Numbered from the stretch's first letter, positions 9,571 through 18,208 are shown. The stretch is 64,000 nucleotides of DNA from Limnohabitans sp. B9-3 (GCF_002778325.1 NZ_NESI01000004.1:186001-250000); one strand, 5' to 3'. The notes: a model not told the origin generated them from the sequence alone. Made by a program: numbers and translations.

Positions 9571-10782
9571 ATGCCAAACTTCAAAATTCAAAAGATACGA
9601 CCACGAACACAGACCTTGTTTTCCGTGTTTTTTGCTTTGTTGACTATGGGTTTAAGTGCATGCGGAGGTGGAGGCGGCACGACGAACGCTGTGAGTTCTT
9701 ATCCAAGCGTTGCGGCAGCAACGTCCTTGGATTTGAATTCGCCGCTTAACTACACATCACCCACCTTACTCGCACACTACGATGCAAGCGTGCTGGCTGC
9801 AACCAATCAAACACCAAACAATCTCACAACCAACAAAGGCGCAACGCTCGGCCGCGTTTTGTTCAATGATGTGCGTTTGAGTTTCAACGGCACCAAATCT
9901 TGTGCCTCATGCCACCAGCAAAGCAACGGTTTTGTTGATCAAGCACAATTCAGCACTGGCTTTGCTGGCGGACTCACCACGGCCCATTCCATGCGGCTGA
10001 GCAACATCGCCTTCTACCAAGGCAACAGCATGTTTTGGGACAAACGTGCCAGCAGCATAGAAGACCAAGCAACTGACCCCATTCAAAATGCCACCGAAAT
10101 GGGCTTTGATGCCACACACGGCGGTTTTAGTGCCCTGATTTCTAAAATGCAGAACTTGTCCTATTACCCAGAACTGTTCACTTGGGTGTACAACGACGCC
10201 GCAATCACAGAAGCAAGAGTTCAAAATGCGTTGGCTCAATTTCAGCGCAGCATGATCTCTGCCAATAGCAAATGGGACCGCGCTTATGCAGTGGTGTTCG
10301 AGGCCAACGGTAATGCCAATACCCCGCAAAACTTTGGGCGTTCATTGGCGGGTAACAACATCCCCGCCGCCGACCGATTCTCAGCCTCTGAAGACAATGG
10401 CCGCGACTTGTTCATGCGGGCCCCCAACAACGGCGGTAAAGGGTGTGCGGGCTGCCACCAACCACCCACTTTCGCGCTTGACCCCAACTCTCGCAGCAAT
10501 GGACTTGACCTGAATGAAACCGTAATTTTCAAGTCCCCCTCACTCAAAAACGTGGCTCTCTCTGGACGTTTCATGCACGATGGACGTTTCAGTACCCTCA
10601 ATCAGGTGCTCACACACTACGCATCAGGCGTCCAAGCTGGCACGGCGAGAGACAACCGTTTGCCAGTTGGCGGCATACCTATGACAGCCCAAGAGCAAGC
10701 CGATATCGTGGCCTTCCTGCAAACGTTGACCGACACAACCCTCACCACAGACACCCGTTTTGGTAATCCATTTATTCGCTAA
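9571..10782 (+). CDS. Di-haem cytochrome c peroxidase/MauG-family lipoprotein
   Basis: This 403-residue exported protein has a lipoprotein signal ending in LSAC followed by a Gly run, so it should be anchored to a membrane on the periplasmic side. Two c-type haem sites are visible, CASCH in the N-terminal half and CAGCH in the C-terminal half, the arrangement of bacterial di-haem peroxidases and MauG-like enzymes. The role is either peroxide reduction or a MauG-type oxidation; sequence alone does not decide. ATG 9571 follows AAGAGG. The 185-bp region upstream is AT-rich and probably holds its promoter. Confidence 0.85.
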   Translation: MPNFKIQKIRPRTQTLFSVFFALLTMGLSACGGGGGTTNAVSSYPSVAAATSLDLNSPLNYTSPTLLAHYDASVLAATNQTPNNLTTNKGATLGRVLFNDVRLSFNGTKSCASCHQQSNGFVDQAQFSTGFAGGLTTAHSMRLSNIAFYQGNSMFWDKRASSIEDQATDPIQNATEMGFDATHGGFSALISKMQNLSYYPELFTWVYNDAAITEARVQNALAQFQRSMISANSKWDRAYAVVFEANGNANTPQNFGRSLAGNNIPAADRFSASEDNGRDLFMRAPNNGGKGCAGCHQPPTFALDPNSRSNGLDLNETVIFKSPSLKNVALSGRFMHDGRFSTLNQVLTHYASGVQAGTARDNRLPVGGIPMTAQEQADIVAFLQTLTDTTLTTDTRFGNPFIR

Positions 10783-10882
10783 CTGCAGTAGCCAAGCTAC
10801 TCCTGGGTTCTCGATGATTGCGCTCTAGGATAAAAGGCTCTCGAATCAGAGTATGGGACCTAGCGCCCCCTAAAATCACAGG

Positions 10883-12724
10883 ATGACGAAACCCGCCAAC
10901 CCCGCGACCGAACCAGACCACAAGCCCAGCAACTTTTTGCGCCAAATCATCGAGAACGATTTGGCCCAAGGCACTTACGCCAGCCGCCGCTGGGCAGGCA
11001 GCCCTGGTGACGCCGCGCATCACGCCAAAGGCGAGCCCGACCCAGCCAAGATTCGCACCCGCTTTCCGCCCGAGCCCAACGGCTATTTGCATGTGGGCCA
11101 CGCCAAAAGCATTTGTATCAACTTCGGGCTGGCCAAGGAATACGGCGGCGTGTGCCACCTGCGCTTTGACGACACCAACCCCGAAAAAGAAGACACCGAA
11201 TACGTCAACAGCATCATCGACGCTGTGAAGTGGCTCGGTTTTGATTGGGCACAAATCGGTCAAGCCGCTGGCTCTGCCGCGCCCTACCAGGCCAGCGACT
11301 ACTTTGACTTCATGTACCGCGCCGCCGAGTTTCTGATTGAAGCTGGTTACGCCTATGTGGACGAACAAAGTGCGGAAGACATGCGCGCCAACCGCGGCGA
11401 CTTTGGCAAACCCGGTGTGGACAGCCCTTTCCGCACCCGGACCGTGGCAGAAAACTTGATGCGCTTTCGCGAAATGCGCGATGGCAAGTTAGCCGACGGC
11501 GCTGCCGTGCTTCGCGCCAAGATCGACATGGCTTCGCCCAACATCAACCTGCGCGACCCGGCCATCTATCGCATCCGCCGCGCCACCCACCACCACACGG
11601 GCGACACCTGGTGCATCTACCCGATGTACACCTTTGCCCACCCCATCGAAGACGCGCTGGAGCAAATCACCCACAGCATCTGCACGCTGGAGTTTGAAGA
11701 CCAGCGCCCGTTTTACGACTGGCTGATGGCGCGTTTGTCTGAGTCGACAACACGATCCGATGGCCAGGTGGTGGCCGGTTTACTCGCTGCACCGAGCCCC
11801 AAGCAATACGAGTTCTCGCGCCTCAATCTCACCTACGTCATCACCAGCAAACGCAAACTCGCGCAACTGGTGAACGAAAACAAAGTCAGCGGTTGGGACG
11901 ACCCCCGCATGCCCACCATCGTGGGCCTGCGTCGCCGTGGCTACACACCAACAAGCTTGCGCCTGTTTGCAGACCGCATCGGCGTGACCAAGAGCGACAG
12001 CTGGATCGACTACAGCACGCTCGAAGGCTGCCTGCGTGAAGACTTAGAAAACACCGCGCACCGTGCCATGGCCGTGCTCGACCCCGTCAAACTCGTGCTC
12101 ACCAACTGGGACGAGGTGATGGGTGCGGGCCACCTAGAGCCTTGCACACAACCTGCGCTGCCCCACGCCGACGATGGCGCTGAAGTGCCCACACGCCATT
12201 TCAAAATTGGCAAAGAAGTGTGGATTGAGCGCGACGACTTTATAGAAGTGGCCCCCAAAGGCTACAAACGTCTCTACCCTGGCAACAAAGTGCGCCTCAA
12301 AGGTGGCTACGTCATCGAGTGCACAGGCTGCACCAAAGACGCGGCTGGCAACATCACTGAAGTGCAAGCCACCGTCATCCCCGACACCAAGAGCGGCACA
12401 CCCGGCAGCGCCACCGTCAAGGCCAGCGCCGCCATTACTTGGGTGGGCGTGAACGACGGCTTGCAGGCTGAAGTACGGATGTATGACCGCTTGTTCACCG
12501 ACGCACAACCCGATGCAGGCGGCAAAGACTTCCTTGCCGCCCTCAACCCCGACAGCCTGAAAGTTGTGACTGCGTATGTAGAGCCCTCATTGGCCCACGT
12601 GCCCGCCAGTGCGCACTTTCAGTTTGAACGCCACGGCTACTTTGTGACCGACCGCGTGGACCATGGAGATGGCAAGTTGGTGTTCAACAAGATCACGGGA
12701 CTGAAAGACACTTGGGCTAAATAA
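10883..12724 (+). CDS. glnS: Glutamine--tRNA ligase
   Basis: This class I aminoacyl-tRNA synthetase charges tRNA-Gln directly. The HIGH-type motif appears as HVGH within PPEPNGYLHVGH, and the KMSKS-type loop as ITSKRKLAQLV. The C-terminal half is the two-barrel anticodon-binding domain. At 613 residues it is slightly longer than E. coli GlnS, with an N-terminal extension of about 25 residues. It is followed 9 bp later by a flavoprotein gene. Confidence 0.97.
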   Translation: MTKPANPATEPDHKPSNFLRQIIENDLAQGTYASRRWAGSPGDAAHHAKGEPDPAKIRTRFPPEPNGYLHVGHAKSICINFGLAKEYGGVCHLRFDDTNPEKEDTEYVNSIIDAVKWLGFDWAQIGQAAGSAAPYQASDYFDFMYRAAEFLIEAGYAYVDEQSAEDMRANRGDFGKPGVDSPFRTRTVAENLMRFREMRDGKLADGAAVLRAKIDMASPNINLRDPAIYRIRRATHHHTGDTWCIYPMYTFAHPIEDALEQITHSICTLEFEDQRPFYDWLMARLSESTTRSDGQVVAGLLAAPSPKQYEFSRLNLTYVITSKRKLAQLVNENKVSGWDDPRMPTIVGLRRRGYTPTSLRLFADRIGVTKSDSWIDYSTLEGCLREDLENTAHRAMAVLDPVKLVLTNWDEVMGAGHLEPCTQPALPHADDGAEVPTRHFKIGKEVWIERDDFIEVAPKGYKRLYPGNKVRLKGGYVIECTGCTKDAAGNITEVQATVIPDTKSGTPGSATVKASAAITWVGVNDGLQAEVRMYDRLFTDAQPDAGGKDFLAALNPDSLKVVTAYVEPSLAHVPASAHFQFERHGYFVTDRVDHGDGKLVFNKITGLKDTWAK

Positions 12725-12733
12725 AGGCTTTGC

Positions 12734-13351
12734 ATGAACATCACCAGCCTCTCTGAACTGCGAAAGCTTTACGGCCCTGCCAGTGAGCGATCAGTCAAGA
12801 AAGAAATCCCCGCACTGGATGTGCATGCGATTCAGTTCATTGGCTTATCTCCTTTTGTCGTCTTGGCGAGTGGTGGGGTTCAAGGCGCTATGGATGCGTC
12901 GCCGCGCGGCGGGGATGCTGGCTTCGTCAAAGTGTTGGATGCGCAAACGCTCCTGATTCCCGATGCACCAGGCAACAACCGGCTGGACACCTTAGAAAAC
13001 ATCGTCACCACAGGCCAAATCGGTTTGCTGTTCATGGTGCCCGGATTTGACGAAACACTGCGCATCAACGGCCGCGCGGTGTTGTCCACGTCCCCTGAAG
13101 ATTTGGCCCTTTGCACAGATGCCCGCCGCACCCCTTTGTTGGCCATTCGCGTGGTTGTGGCATCGGTCTACCTGCATTGCGCTAAAGCACTGATGCGCTC
13201 AAAGCTGTGGGACGCCTCTTTGCACAATGCACGCACTCAAATGCCCACCATGGGCGAGATGATGCGCGACCAGATCCGCGCATTCAAAGGCGAAGACATA
13301 CACGTCGAGTCACAGGCCCAGATGTTGGACCGATATAGGCAGTCGCTTTAA
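12734..13351 (+). CDS. FMN-dependent PPOX-type flavoprotein
   Basis: This 205-residue protein has the split-barrel fold of pyridoxamine 5'-phosphate oxidase-like proteins. The segment PGNNRLDTLENI and the following strand around GLLFMVPGFDETLRINGRA are typical of a subgroup of predicted FMN- or F420-type redox proteins. It is not PdxH, which is encoded at 38900-39559. It follows glnS by 9 bp and is probably co-transcribed. The substrate is unknown. Confidence 0.8.
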   Translation: MNITSLSELRKLYGPASERSVKKEIPALDVHAIQFIGLSPFVVLASGGVQGAMDASPRGGDAGFVKVLDAQTLLIPDAPGNNRLDTLENIVTTGQIGLLFMVPGFDETLRINGRAVLSTSPEDLALCTDARRTPLLAIRVVVASVYLHCAKALMRSKLWDASLHNARTQMPTMGEMMRDQIRAFKGEDIHVESQAQMLDRYRQSL

Positions 13352-13402
13352 TTTCCAGCAATAACGCGACCATTTGATGGACGCATCTCATCGTTGGTCA
13401 AA

Positions 13403-14005
13403 TCAATCCGGCACTCTTAAAACCTGACCAGGAAGAATATTGTCCGGCGATGCCAGCACACGGGGATTAGCCTCAAACAAGCGCGGGAACTGGCTGGGGT
13501 CGCCGTAGACCCGATTGGCGATTTGGCCCAACGTGTCGCCGGAACGCACTTCATACACCTGGCCCGTGGCGTCACGCTCTGTGCTCACGGCATTGCCCGA
13601 CTCTGCGACGCGATTTTGTGCGGGTTCGGCTGGAGCATTGCGTGCGTTGGCTTGCTGAGTTCGCTCAGGCCTTTTGTTTTCAGGCCTAGCGGGCTTCATC
13701 ACCCTCGGCTGCTCTGCCCCAGCACTTTGCAAATTAAAAGCACCACTGCCTGACGTGTTGGCGCCCCCATTGGCAGTAGCAGCACCGGATGACAGTCGGC
13801 CGCCGTTTTGCACCATTTGATCTAAAACATTGAATTTGCCGTACCAATAGCCACCAAATCCCGTCGTGACCATGCAAAAAATCATCGCAACTCCGAGATA
13901 AATAGGTGCGCTGCTCATCCCTGCGCCAGAAGCAGCGCCAGCTGAGCCGACCGGAGCTTCCATGATTTGGCCGTCTTTGATCACAAATTGTTGAAGAGGT
14001 TGCAT
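13403..14005 (-). CDS. Single-span membrane protein with C-terminal LysM domain
   Basis: The 200-residue product has a short cytoplasmic start, one transmembrane segment around residues 34-52 and a low-complexity Ala/Asn/Pro linker. It ends in a LysM domain of about 50 residues (YEVRSGDTLGQIANRVYGD and following). LysM domains bind peptidoglycan, so this protein probably tethers something to the cell wall from the inner membrane. Similar short proteins occur beside Comamonadaceae housekeeping genes, but no specific function is known to me. Confidence 0.8.
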   Translation of the reverse strand: MQPLQQFVIKDGQIMEAPVGSAGAASGAGMSSAPIYLGVAMIFCMVTTGFGGYWYGKFNVLDQMVQNGGRLSSGAATANGGANTSGSGAFNLQSAGAEQPRVMKPARPENKRPERTQQANARNAPAEPAQNRVAESGNAVSTERDATGQVYEVRSGDTLGQIANRVYGDPSQFPRLFEANPRVLASPDNILPGQVLRVPD

Positions 14006-14183
14006 GGCGGTTCACCTTTTTAAAAAGAATACTTAAATACTAATTATCATTAGGCGTACATCCATATTAAATTTTGTAAATCACGATCTGAATTCGATAG
14101 ATCTTGACTACCGGCGAGAGATATTTAACCCGCTGAGTAAAGCCCTTCGTCAGCACCTTTGAGCCGAGCCGAGTCGTCAACTA

Positions 14184-14290
14184 AGTTGTTCGACCAGACT
14201 GTGAATGACCCTGTGCATAACTAGACTCATACCCATGCAAACCCTGATGCCACGGGGGCTACAACGCGATGCTGTCAAAACAGGCAGTGC
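14184..14290 (+). repeat. DnaA-box-like repeat, copy 1
   Basis: This copy begins with AGTTGTTCG, then TGTGAATGAC at 14200, then TGTGCATAA (the complement of TTATGCACA, which fits the relaxed DnaA-box consensus). TGCAAACCCTGATG begins at 14236, GATGCT at 14268 and AGGCAG at 14282. The spacing of these landmarks is identical or within one base in all three copies. Confidence 0.7.
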
Positions 14291-14322
14291 CGGAGCACAA
14301 GCGCCATCCGACCGATCCTTCA

Positions 14323-14429
14323 AGTTATACGCACAGACTGTGAATGACTCTGTGGGAAACTCCGTGGATAGTGCTGCAAAGCCTTACGGACATTGACTTC
14401 CAACACGATGCTTAAAAATTGAGCATCCT
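14323..14429 (+). repeat. DnaA-box-like repeat, copy 2
   Basis: Landmarks are AGTTATACGCACAG at 14323, TGTGAATGAC at 14339, TGTGGGAAAC, TGCAAAGCCT at 14375 and GATGCT at 14407. The left part resembles a decayed forward DnaA box facing the reverse one, so the ancestral unit may have held an inverted pair. The offset from copy 1 is 139 bp throughout. Confidence 0.65.
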
Positions 14430-14544
14430 CAAAAATTAATTTTCAAGGCCTCTAAAAGTATTCAAAACAGAAGCCTCGCACACAAAAAAAGAAATCTCAA
14501 CGCGCTGCAAAGGGTAAATTTGTGCTTACGCTTCAAGGAGAAAT

Positions 14545-14652
14545 AGTTGTTCTTCCCCCATGTGAATGACCTTGTGGATAACCCTAGGGATATCTCCTCA
14601 AACCCTGACCCAGCTTGGGCTGGCGCAGCATGCTTCTTTTATAGGCAGCGAC
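14545..14652 (+). repeat. DnaA-box-like repeat, copy 3
   Basis: Landmarks are AGTTGTTC at 14545, TGTGAATGAC at 14561 and TGTGGATAAC at 14573, which contains a perfect DnaA box on the minus strand (TTATCCACA). CAAACCCTGA follows at 14599, ATGCT at 14630 and AGGCAG at 14643. This is the copy with the intact box. Confidence 0.7.
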
Positions 14653-14682
14653 CACGACGCCCCATCCAATCAACGCATGGGT

Positions 14683-15423
14683 TTATTTTTTCTCCACAGG
14701 GTTGGCCGTCAGCAAATTGGCAGGGTAGGCACGCATGAACTCGCGGGCTTTTTCTGGACGGGCGCTGAGCCAAGCCGCATAAGCGCCCTCACCCAGAATG
14801 GCGGGCATGCGTTTTTCGTTGCCGTTTTGTTGGTAGCGGTGCAGCAAGGCGTGGCTATTGGCGTTGACGGTCAACAGCGTGAAACTGACGATCTCCGCGC
14901 CTTCTTTTTCCCAGCGCTCCCACAAGCCCGCCACGCCCATGGGCTTGCCATCGACGCGAGAGATGCGCGTAGGCACCGCCTTGCCGCTGCGCCAATCGTC
15001 TTCAAAAAAGGCCATGACGGGCACAATGCAGCGCTGGCCGTTGAGCCACGATTCGCGAAAGTTGTTCGACGTGGTGACCGTCTCCGAGCGCGCGTTGATC
15101 AGCTTGGTCGAGCGCAGTTTGGCGTCGGAGGCTGATTTCACCCACGGCGGCACCAAGCCAAATTGGCCATAGCCCAACTCACGCATGAGCGACTGTGAGG
15201 CATCCATATCGGTTGGTGCTGCCACGAGCGCAGGTTCTAGGGCTGCATCTGGTGAGATGTTGGGCACGGAAGTAACAGAAGGCGAGGTTACCGTCGCATG
15301 GCGGATAAACACACCCGCTTTACGCGGCCACACATCGCGCTCAAAGGCTTGGTTTGGGGCAGCCACGTCAAAGGCATCGGGGTACAGGGCGGCGTTGAGC
15401 ACGCTTTCAAAATGAGCAGTCAT
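14683..15423 (-). CDS. SRAP-domain (YedK/HMCES-like) protein lacking the catalytic Cys2
   Basis: SRAP proteins shield abasic sites in single-stranded DNA by a covalent thiazolidine link through the N-terminal Cys exposed by Met removal. This 246-residue protein has the family core: GQFGLVPPWVKS, INARSETV with the active-site Asn, FFEDDW with the active Glu, and NEKRMPAIL. The N-terminus from ATG 15423 reads MTAHFESVL, which lines up with the family start M-C-x-H-[YF]. The expected Cys2 is therefore Thr. An upstream ATG at 15480 would place Gly at position 2 and shares its CATG with the divergent gene. No start gives Met-Cys. The change TGY to ACT needs two substitutions, so a sequencing slip is unlikely. 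Confidence 0.75.
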   Translation of the reverse strand: MTAHFESVLNAALYPDAFDVAAPNQAFERDVWPRKAGVFIRHATVTSPSVTSVPNISPDAALEPALVAAPTDMDASQSLMRELGYGQFGLVPPWVKSASDAKLRSTKLINARSETVTTSNNFRESWLNGQRCIVPVMAFFEDDWRSGKAVPTRISRVDGKPMGVAGLWERWEKEGAEIVSFTLLTVNANSHALLHRYQQNGNEKRMPAILGEGAYAAWLSARPEKAREFMRAYPANLLTANPVEKK

Positions 15424-15478
15424 GCGGGCGATGCTAGCTGAGTGCCTGCTACGCTCTAGGCTTGATTGTTGAGACCCC

Positions 15479-16030
15479 ATGCTGATTCGATTTAACAAAC
15501 CCTACGGCGTGCTGAGCCAATTCACTCCAGAAGGCCGCTGGCAAGGACTGAGTGACTTCATCCAACTGCCCGGCGTCTACGTCGCGGGCCGTTTGGACGC
15601 CGACAGCGAAGGCCTTCTGCTGCTCACCGACGACGGCCAACTGCAAGCCCGCATTGCCGACCCGCGCTTCAAGATGGAAAAAACCTACCTCGCCCAAGTC
15701 GAAGGCGTGGTCAACGACGACGCTTTGCAAGCCCTGCAGCGCGGCGTGGTGCTCAACGACGGCCCTACCCTGCCCGCCCGCGCACGCGCAGTCGACGCGC
15801 CCGCAGACCTGTGGCCACGCACACCGCCCATTCGCGAGCGTCAAAACAAACCCACCTCGTGGCTAGAGCTCACCATCCGCGAAGGCCGTAACCGCCAAGT
15901 GCGCCGCATGACGGCTGCCGTTGGCTTGCCCACGCTGCGCCTGATTCGCACCGCCATTGGCACCTACACCTTGGACGATTTGCCCAGTGGTATTTGGCGA
16001 GAAACATCGCTCGATCAAGCGAGAACGTAG
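15479..16030 (+). CDS. rluE: 23S rRNA pseudouridine synthase, RluE type
   Basis: This RsuA/RluB/E/F-family enzyme converts a uridine of 23S rRNA (position 2457 in E. coli for RluE) to pseudouridine. The catalytic Asp lies in [14 protein letters not shown] near residue 40, and [10 protein letters not shown] is the second signature. At 183 residues it lacks the N-terminal S4 domain, as RluE does. Its start is divergent from the SRAP gene, with a 55-bp gap between ATGs. Confidence 0.88.
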   Translation: MLIRFNKPYGVLSQFTPEGRWQGLSDFIQLPGVYVAGRLDADSEGLLLLTDDGQLQARIADPRFKMEKTYLAQVEGVVNDDALQALQRGVVLNDGPTLPARARAVDAPADLWPRTPPIRERQNKPTSWLELTIREGRNRQVRRMTAAVGLPTLRLIRTAIGTYTLDDLPSGIWRETSLDQART

Positions 16031-16089
16031 GCGGCGTGAATTACCATGCCTGCACATCTCACTCCGAGATGAATCCTAAGGAGGGATGT

Positions 16090-16230
16090 ATGGCCAAAGG
16101 CGAACAACACAGTAACAAGATGACGAAAAAGCCCAAAAAGGACACGTCACCCCCCAAGACTTCCACCTCGGACCGTCCCAACCCACCCACGACCTACGTC
16201 GCACCCCGCGGCAAAATCAAGTCGAAATAA
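16090..16230 (+). CDS. Small Lys/Pro-rich conserved protein, 46 residues
   Basis: A very strong ribosome binding site (AAGGAGGG) lies directly before ATG 16090. The product is basic, with a MAKGEQHSNK start, a KKPKKD patch and a disordered Pro/Thr/Ser tail ending GKIKSK. Short proteins with a MAKGxQxSNxxxKKPKK start are widespread in Proteobacteria, with no known function. The good Shine-Dalgarno and family resemblance support a real gene. A role with nucleic acid is only a guess from its charge. Confidence 0.75.
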   Translation: MAKGEQHSNKMTKKPKKDTSPPKTSTSDRPNPPTTYVAPRGKIKSK

Positions 16231-16244
16231 ATCGGACTTGACGC

Positions 16245-16268
16245 CTGCGTGACGAGCCCGTCACGCAG
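16245..16268 (+). terminator. Hairpin downstream of the small protein gene
   Basis: A perfect 9-bp stem (CTGCGTGAC/GTCACGCAG) with a 6-base loop lies 15 bp after the stop at 16230. There is no T-run after it, so it may be a weak terminator, an mRNA-stabilising hairpin or a regulatory site for the SDR gene that starts at 16319. Confidence 0.4.
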
Positions 16269-16318
16269 AGCGCGGCACACTGGCGCTCTAAAAATTCACA
16301 CCTTTGGAGACCGCCCCC

Positions 16319-17098
16319 ATGAACACCCAAGACCTGTTTTCGCTGCAAGGCCGCACCGCCATCGTGACCGGTGGATCGCGTGGCATTGGCCGCATGATTG
16401 CCGAAGGCTTTGTGCGCCAAGGCGCACGGGTGTACATCACTGCACGCAAGGCTGAGGCGTGTGAACAAACAGCCAAAGAGTTGTCGGCCCTGGGCCACTG
16501 CGTGGCGCTGCCGCTGGATGTTTCTAGCTTGGACGGTGCCAAGGCCTTGCTGGCTGCCTATACGCAGCACGAAAGCCAGCTCGACATTCTGGTCAACAAC
16601 GCAGGCGCCGCGTGGGGCGCACCGTTCAACGAATTCCCAGAAGCCGGTTGGGACAAAGTGGTAGACCTCAACATGAAGGCCCCATTCTTTCTGACCCAAA
16701 CCTTTGCGCCCATGCTGCGTGCAGCGGCCAAAACACACGCCGCCAAGGTGATCAACATCGCCTCCATCGACGGCATTTCGGTCAACCCTTGGGAAACCTA
16801 TTCCTACGCGGCCAGCAAAGCGGGCTTGATTCACCTCACCCGCCGCATGGCCACGCGATTGATTGAAGACGGCATCGTGGTCAACGCCATCGCCCCTGGC
16901 CCCTTTGCCTCCGACATGAACAAAGAAGCCCGCGACCACGGCGACACCGTGGCCGAACGCGTACCCGCCAAGCGCGTGGGCCAACCCGAAGACATGGCCG
17001 CTGCCGCCATTTACTTAGCATCCCGCGCAGGCGACTACGTGCTGGGCCACACCTTGGTGGTGGACGGCGGCGTGACGCATGTGCGCGGTGATGCTTAA
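16319..17098 (+). CDS. SDR-family NAD(P)-dependent oxidoreductase (FabG/RhlG-like)
   Basis: This 259-residue classical short-chain dehydrogenase/reductase has the TGGSRGIG nucleotide-binding motif, NNAG, a catalytic Ser in IASIDG and the YxxxK pair in YSYAASK. Overall it resembles FabG/RhlG-type 3-oxoacyl reductases, but the substrate cannot be assigned. ATG 16319 has a GGAG upstream; a TTG at 16304 is an alternative. It precedes a ferredoxin gene by 7 bp. Confidence 0.88.
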   Translation: MNTQDLFSLQGRTAIVTGGSRGIGRMIAEGFVRQGARVYITARKAEACEQTAKELSALGHCVALPLDVSSLDGAKALLAAYTQHESQLDILVNNAGAAWGAPFNEFPEAGWDKVVDLNMKAPFFLTQTFAPMLRAAAKTHAAKVINIASIDGISVNPWETYSYAASKAGLIHLTRRMATRLIEDGIVVNAIAPGPFASDMNKEARDHGDTVAERVPAKRVGQPEDMAAAAIYLASRAGDYVLGHTLVVDGGVTHVRGDA

Positions 17099-17105
17099 CA
17101 CCTTT

Positions 17106-17411
17106 ATGACTTCCCACAACACCTTCTCGATCTTCACCGTTCACGTTCAACCCGCTGATTTGCAATACGACGTCGAGGGCGACTTGACCTTGCTCGAAGC
17201 GGCCGACATGTCGCGCATCGAGCTACCCAGCTCGTGTCGCAACGGCACATGCCGTACTTGCATCTGCCGCCTGGTGAGCGGTGAGGTCGATTACACGGTC
17301 GAGTGGCCGGGCTTGAGCGCCGAAGAAAAAGCAGAAGGCTATGTGCTGCCCTGCGTGGCGCGCCCACGCTCCAACGTGGTGATCGAACAGCCCGAAGCCC
17401 GCGCCACGTAA
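17106..17411 (+). CDS. Plant-type 2Fe-2S ferredoxin
   Basis: This 101-residue electron carrier has the cluster motif C-x4-C-x2-C (SSCRNGTCRTC) and the distant fourth Cys in LPCVA. It would pass electrons between an NAD(P)H reductase and an oxygenase or other acceptor in the cytoplasm. Starts at GTG 17079, ATG 17091 and ATG 17106 are possible; the last gives the usual domain length. The partner protein is not identifiable here, though the adjacent SDR gene is co-oriented. Confidence 0.85.
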   Translation: MTSHNTFSIFTVHVQPADLQYDVEGDLTLLEAADMSRIELPSSCRNGTCRTCICRLVSGEVDYTVEWPGLSAEEKAEGYVLPCVARPRSNVVIEQPEARAT

Positions 17412-17435
17412 GATTGGGTCGAAAGACACCGATTT

Positions 17436-18107
17436 ATGACCCCGATTTATGAAGACGAACACCTGCTGGTGTTTGAAAAACCCAGCGGCCTGCTGTCCGT
17501 TCCCGGCCGAGGCCCCGAGAAGCAAGACTGCCTTTCCAAGCGCGTGCAAGACATCTTCACCGACGCGTTGGTGGTGCACCGGCTCGACCAAGATACCTCG
17601 GGCCTGATCGTGATGGCACGCGGCATCGAAGCCCAACGCCGCATCAGCCGCCTGTTTGAAACCCGCCAAGTGAGCAAACGCTACATGGCGGTGGTGGCCG
17701 GCAACCCATCTCAGACACAAGCCGAAGTGACGGCCAACGAAGACGGCTGGCGAAGCATCGAAGGCCACATCCTGCTCGACTGGGAGCGTCGCCCCATTCA
17801 CATCATTCACCCCGACGGCAAGCCCAGCCGCAGCCTGTGGCGTTGTGTGCAAGCCGGGCCAGAAGCCAGCTTGATTGAGCTAGAGCCCTTCACCGGCCGC
17901 ACCCACCAATTGCGGGTGCACATGCAAAGCATTGGCCACCCCATGTTGGGTGACTCGTTGTACGCGCCGACCGAGCTCAAGGCCCTGACGCCTCGTTTGA
18001 TGCTGCATGCCCAAGACATTGGCTTTCCCCACCCGTTCACCCAAGCGCCTCTGATGTTCAGCGCGCCTGTGCACTGGTCGGCACAGGCGCCGTATTTAGT
18101 GGTTTAA
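17436..18107 (+). CDS. RluA-family pseudouridine synthase
   Basis: This 223-residue enzyme isomerises uridine to pseudouridine in structural RNA. The catalytic Asp is in HRLDQDTSGLIVMA, and the conserved TGRTHQLRVH segment follows in the C-terminal third. Its short length without an S4 domain fits RluA itself (23S U746 and tRNA U32) or a related single-domain member. It follows the ferredoxin by 24 bp on the same strand. Confidence 0.88.
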   Translation: MTPIYEDEHLLVFEKPSGLLSVPGRGPEKQDCLSKRVQDIFTDALVVHRLDQDTSGLIVMARGIEAQRRISRLFETRQVSKRYMAVVAGNPSQTQAEVTANEDGWRSIEGHILLDWERRPIHIIHPDGKPSRSLWRCVQAGPEASLIELEPFTGRTHQLRVHMQSIGHPMLGDSLYAPTELKALTPRLMLHAQDIGFPHPFTQAPLMFSAPVHWSAQAPYLVV

Positions 18108-18208
18108 AGAGGTGGTCAAAGACCGAACGTAAGGCCTCTGTCGCCGAAGCAGGGCACACTATTTTGGTTTTTTAAAATTGATCTTATTTTTAACAACAGG
18201 AGATAAAC

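Larger units (their letters stand above)
14006..14682. other. Gene-free region with triplicated DnaA-box-like repeat
   Basis: No credible gene fills these 677 bp. They hold three diverged direct repeats (listed separately) and an AT-rich stretch at about 14411-14520. The flanking genes run on the minus strand, so the left part includes the promoter of the LysM gene. Open frames here are short and lack coding character. Confidence 0.7.

Noticed and set aside
14006..14682. The chromosomal replication origin
   Set aside because: DnaA-box-like motifs are present, but dnaA, dnaN, rpmH, gidA and parAB are absent from both flanks and only one box is perfect. Kept as a repeat cluster, not an origin.
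14547..14738. Short open frame starting TTG 14547 behind AAGGAG
   Set aside because: It is only 63 codons, overlaps the SRAP gene end and the DnaA-like repeat, and shows no family resemblance. The Shine-Dalgarno-like match is probably chance.
15424..15480. Start of the SRAP gene at ATG 15480
   Set aside because: It would share its CATG with the divergent rluE start and add 19 residues with no family match; the family motif begins at ATG 15423.
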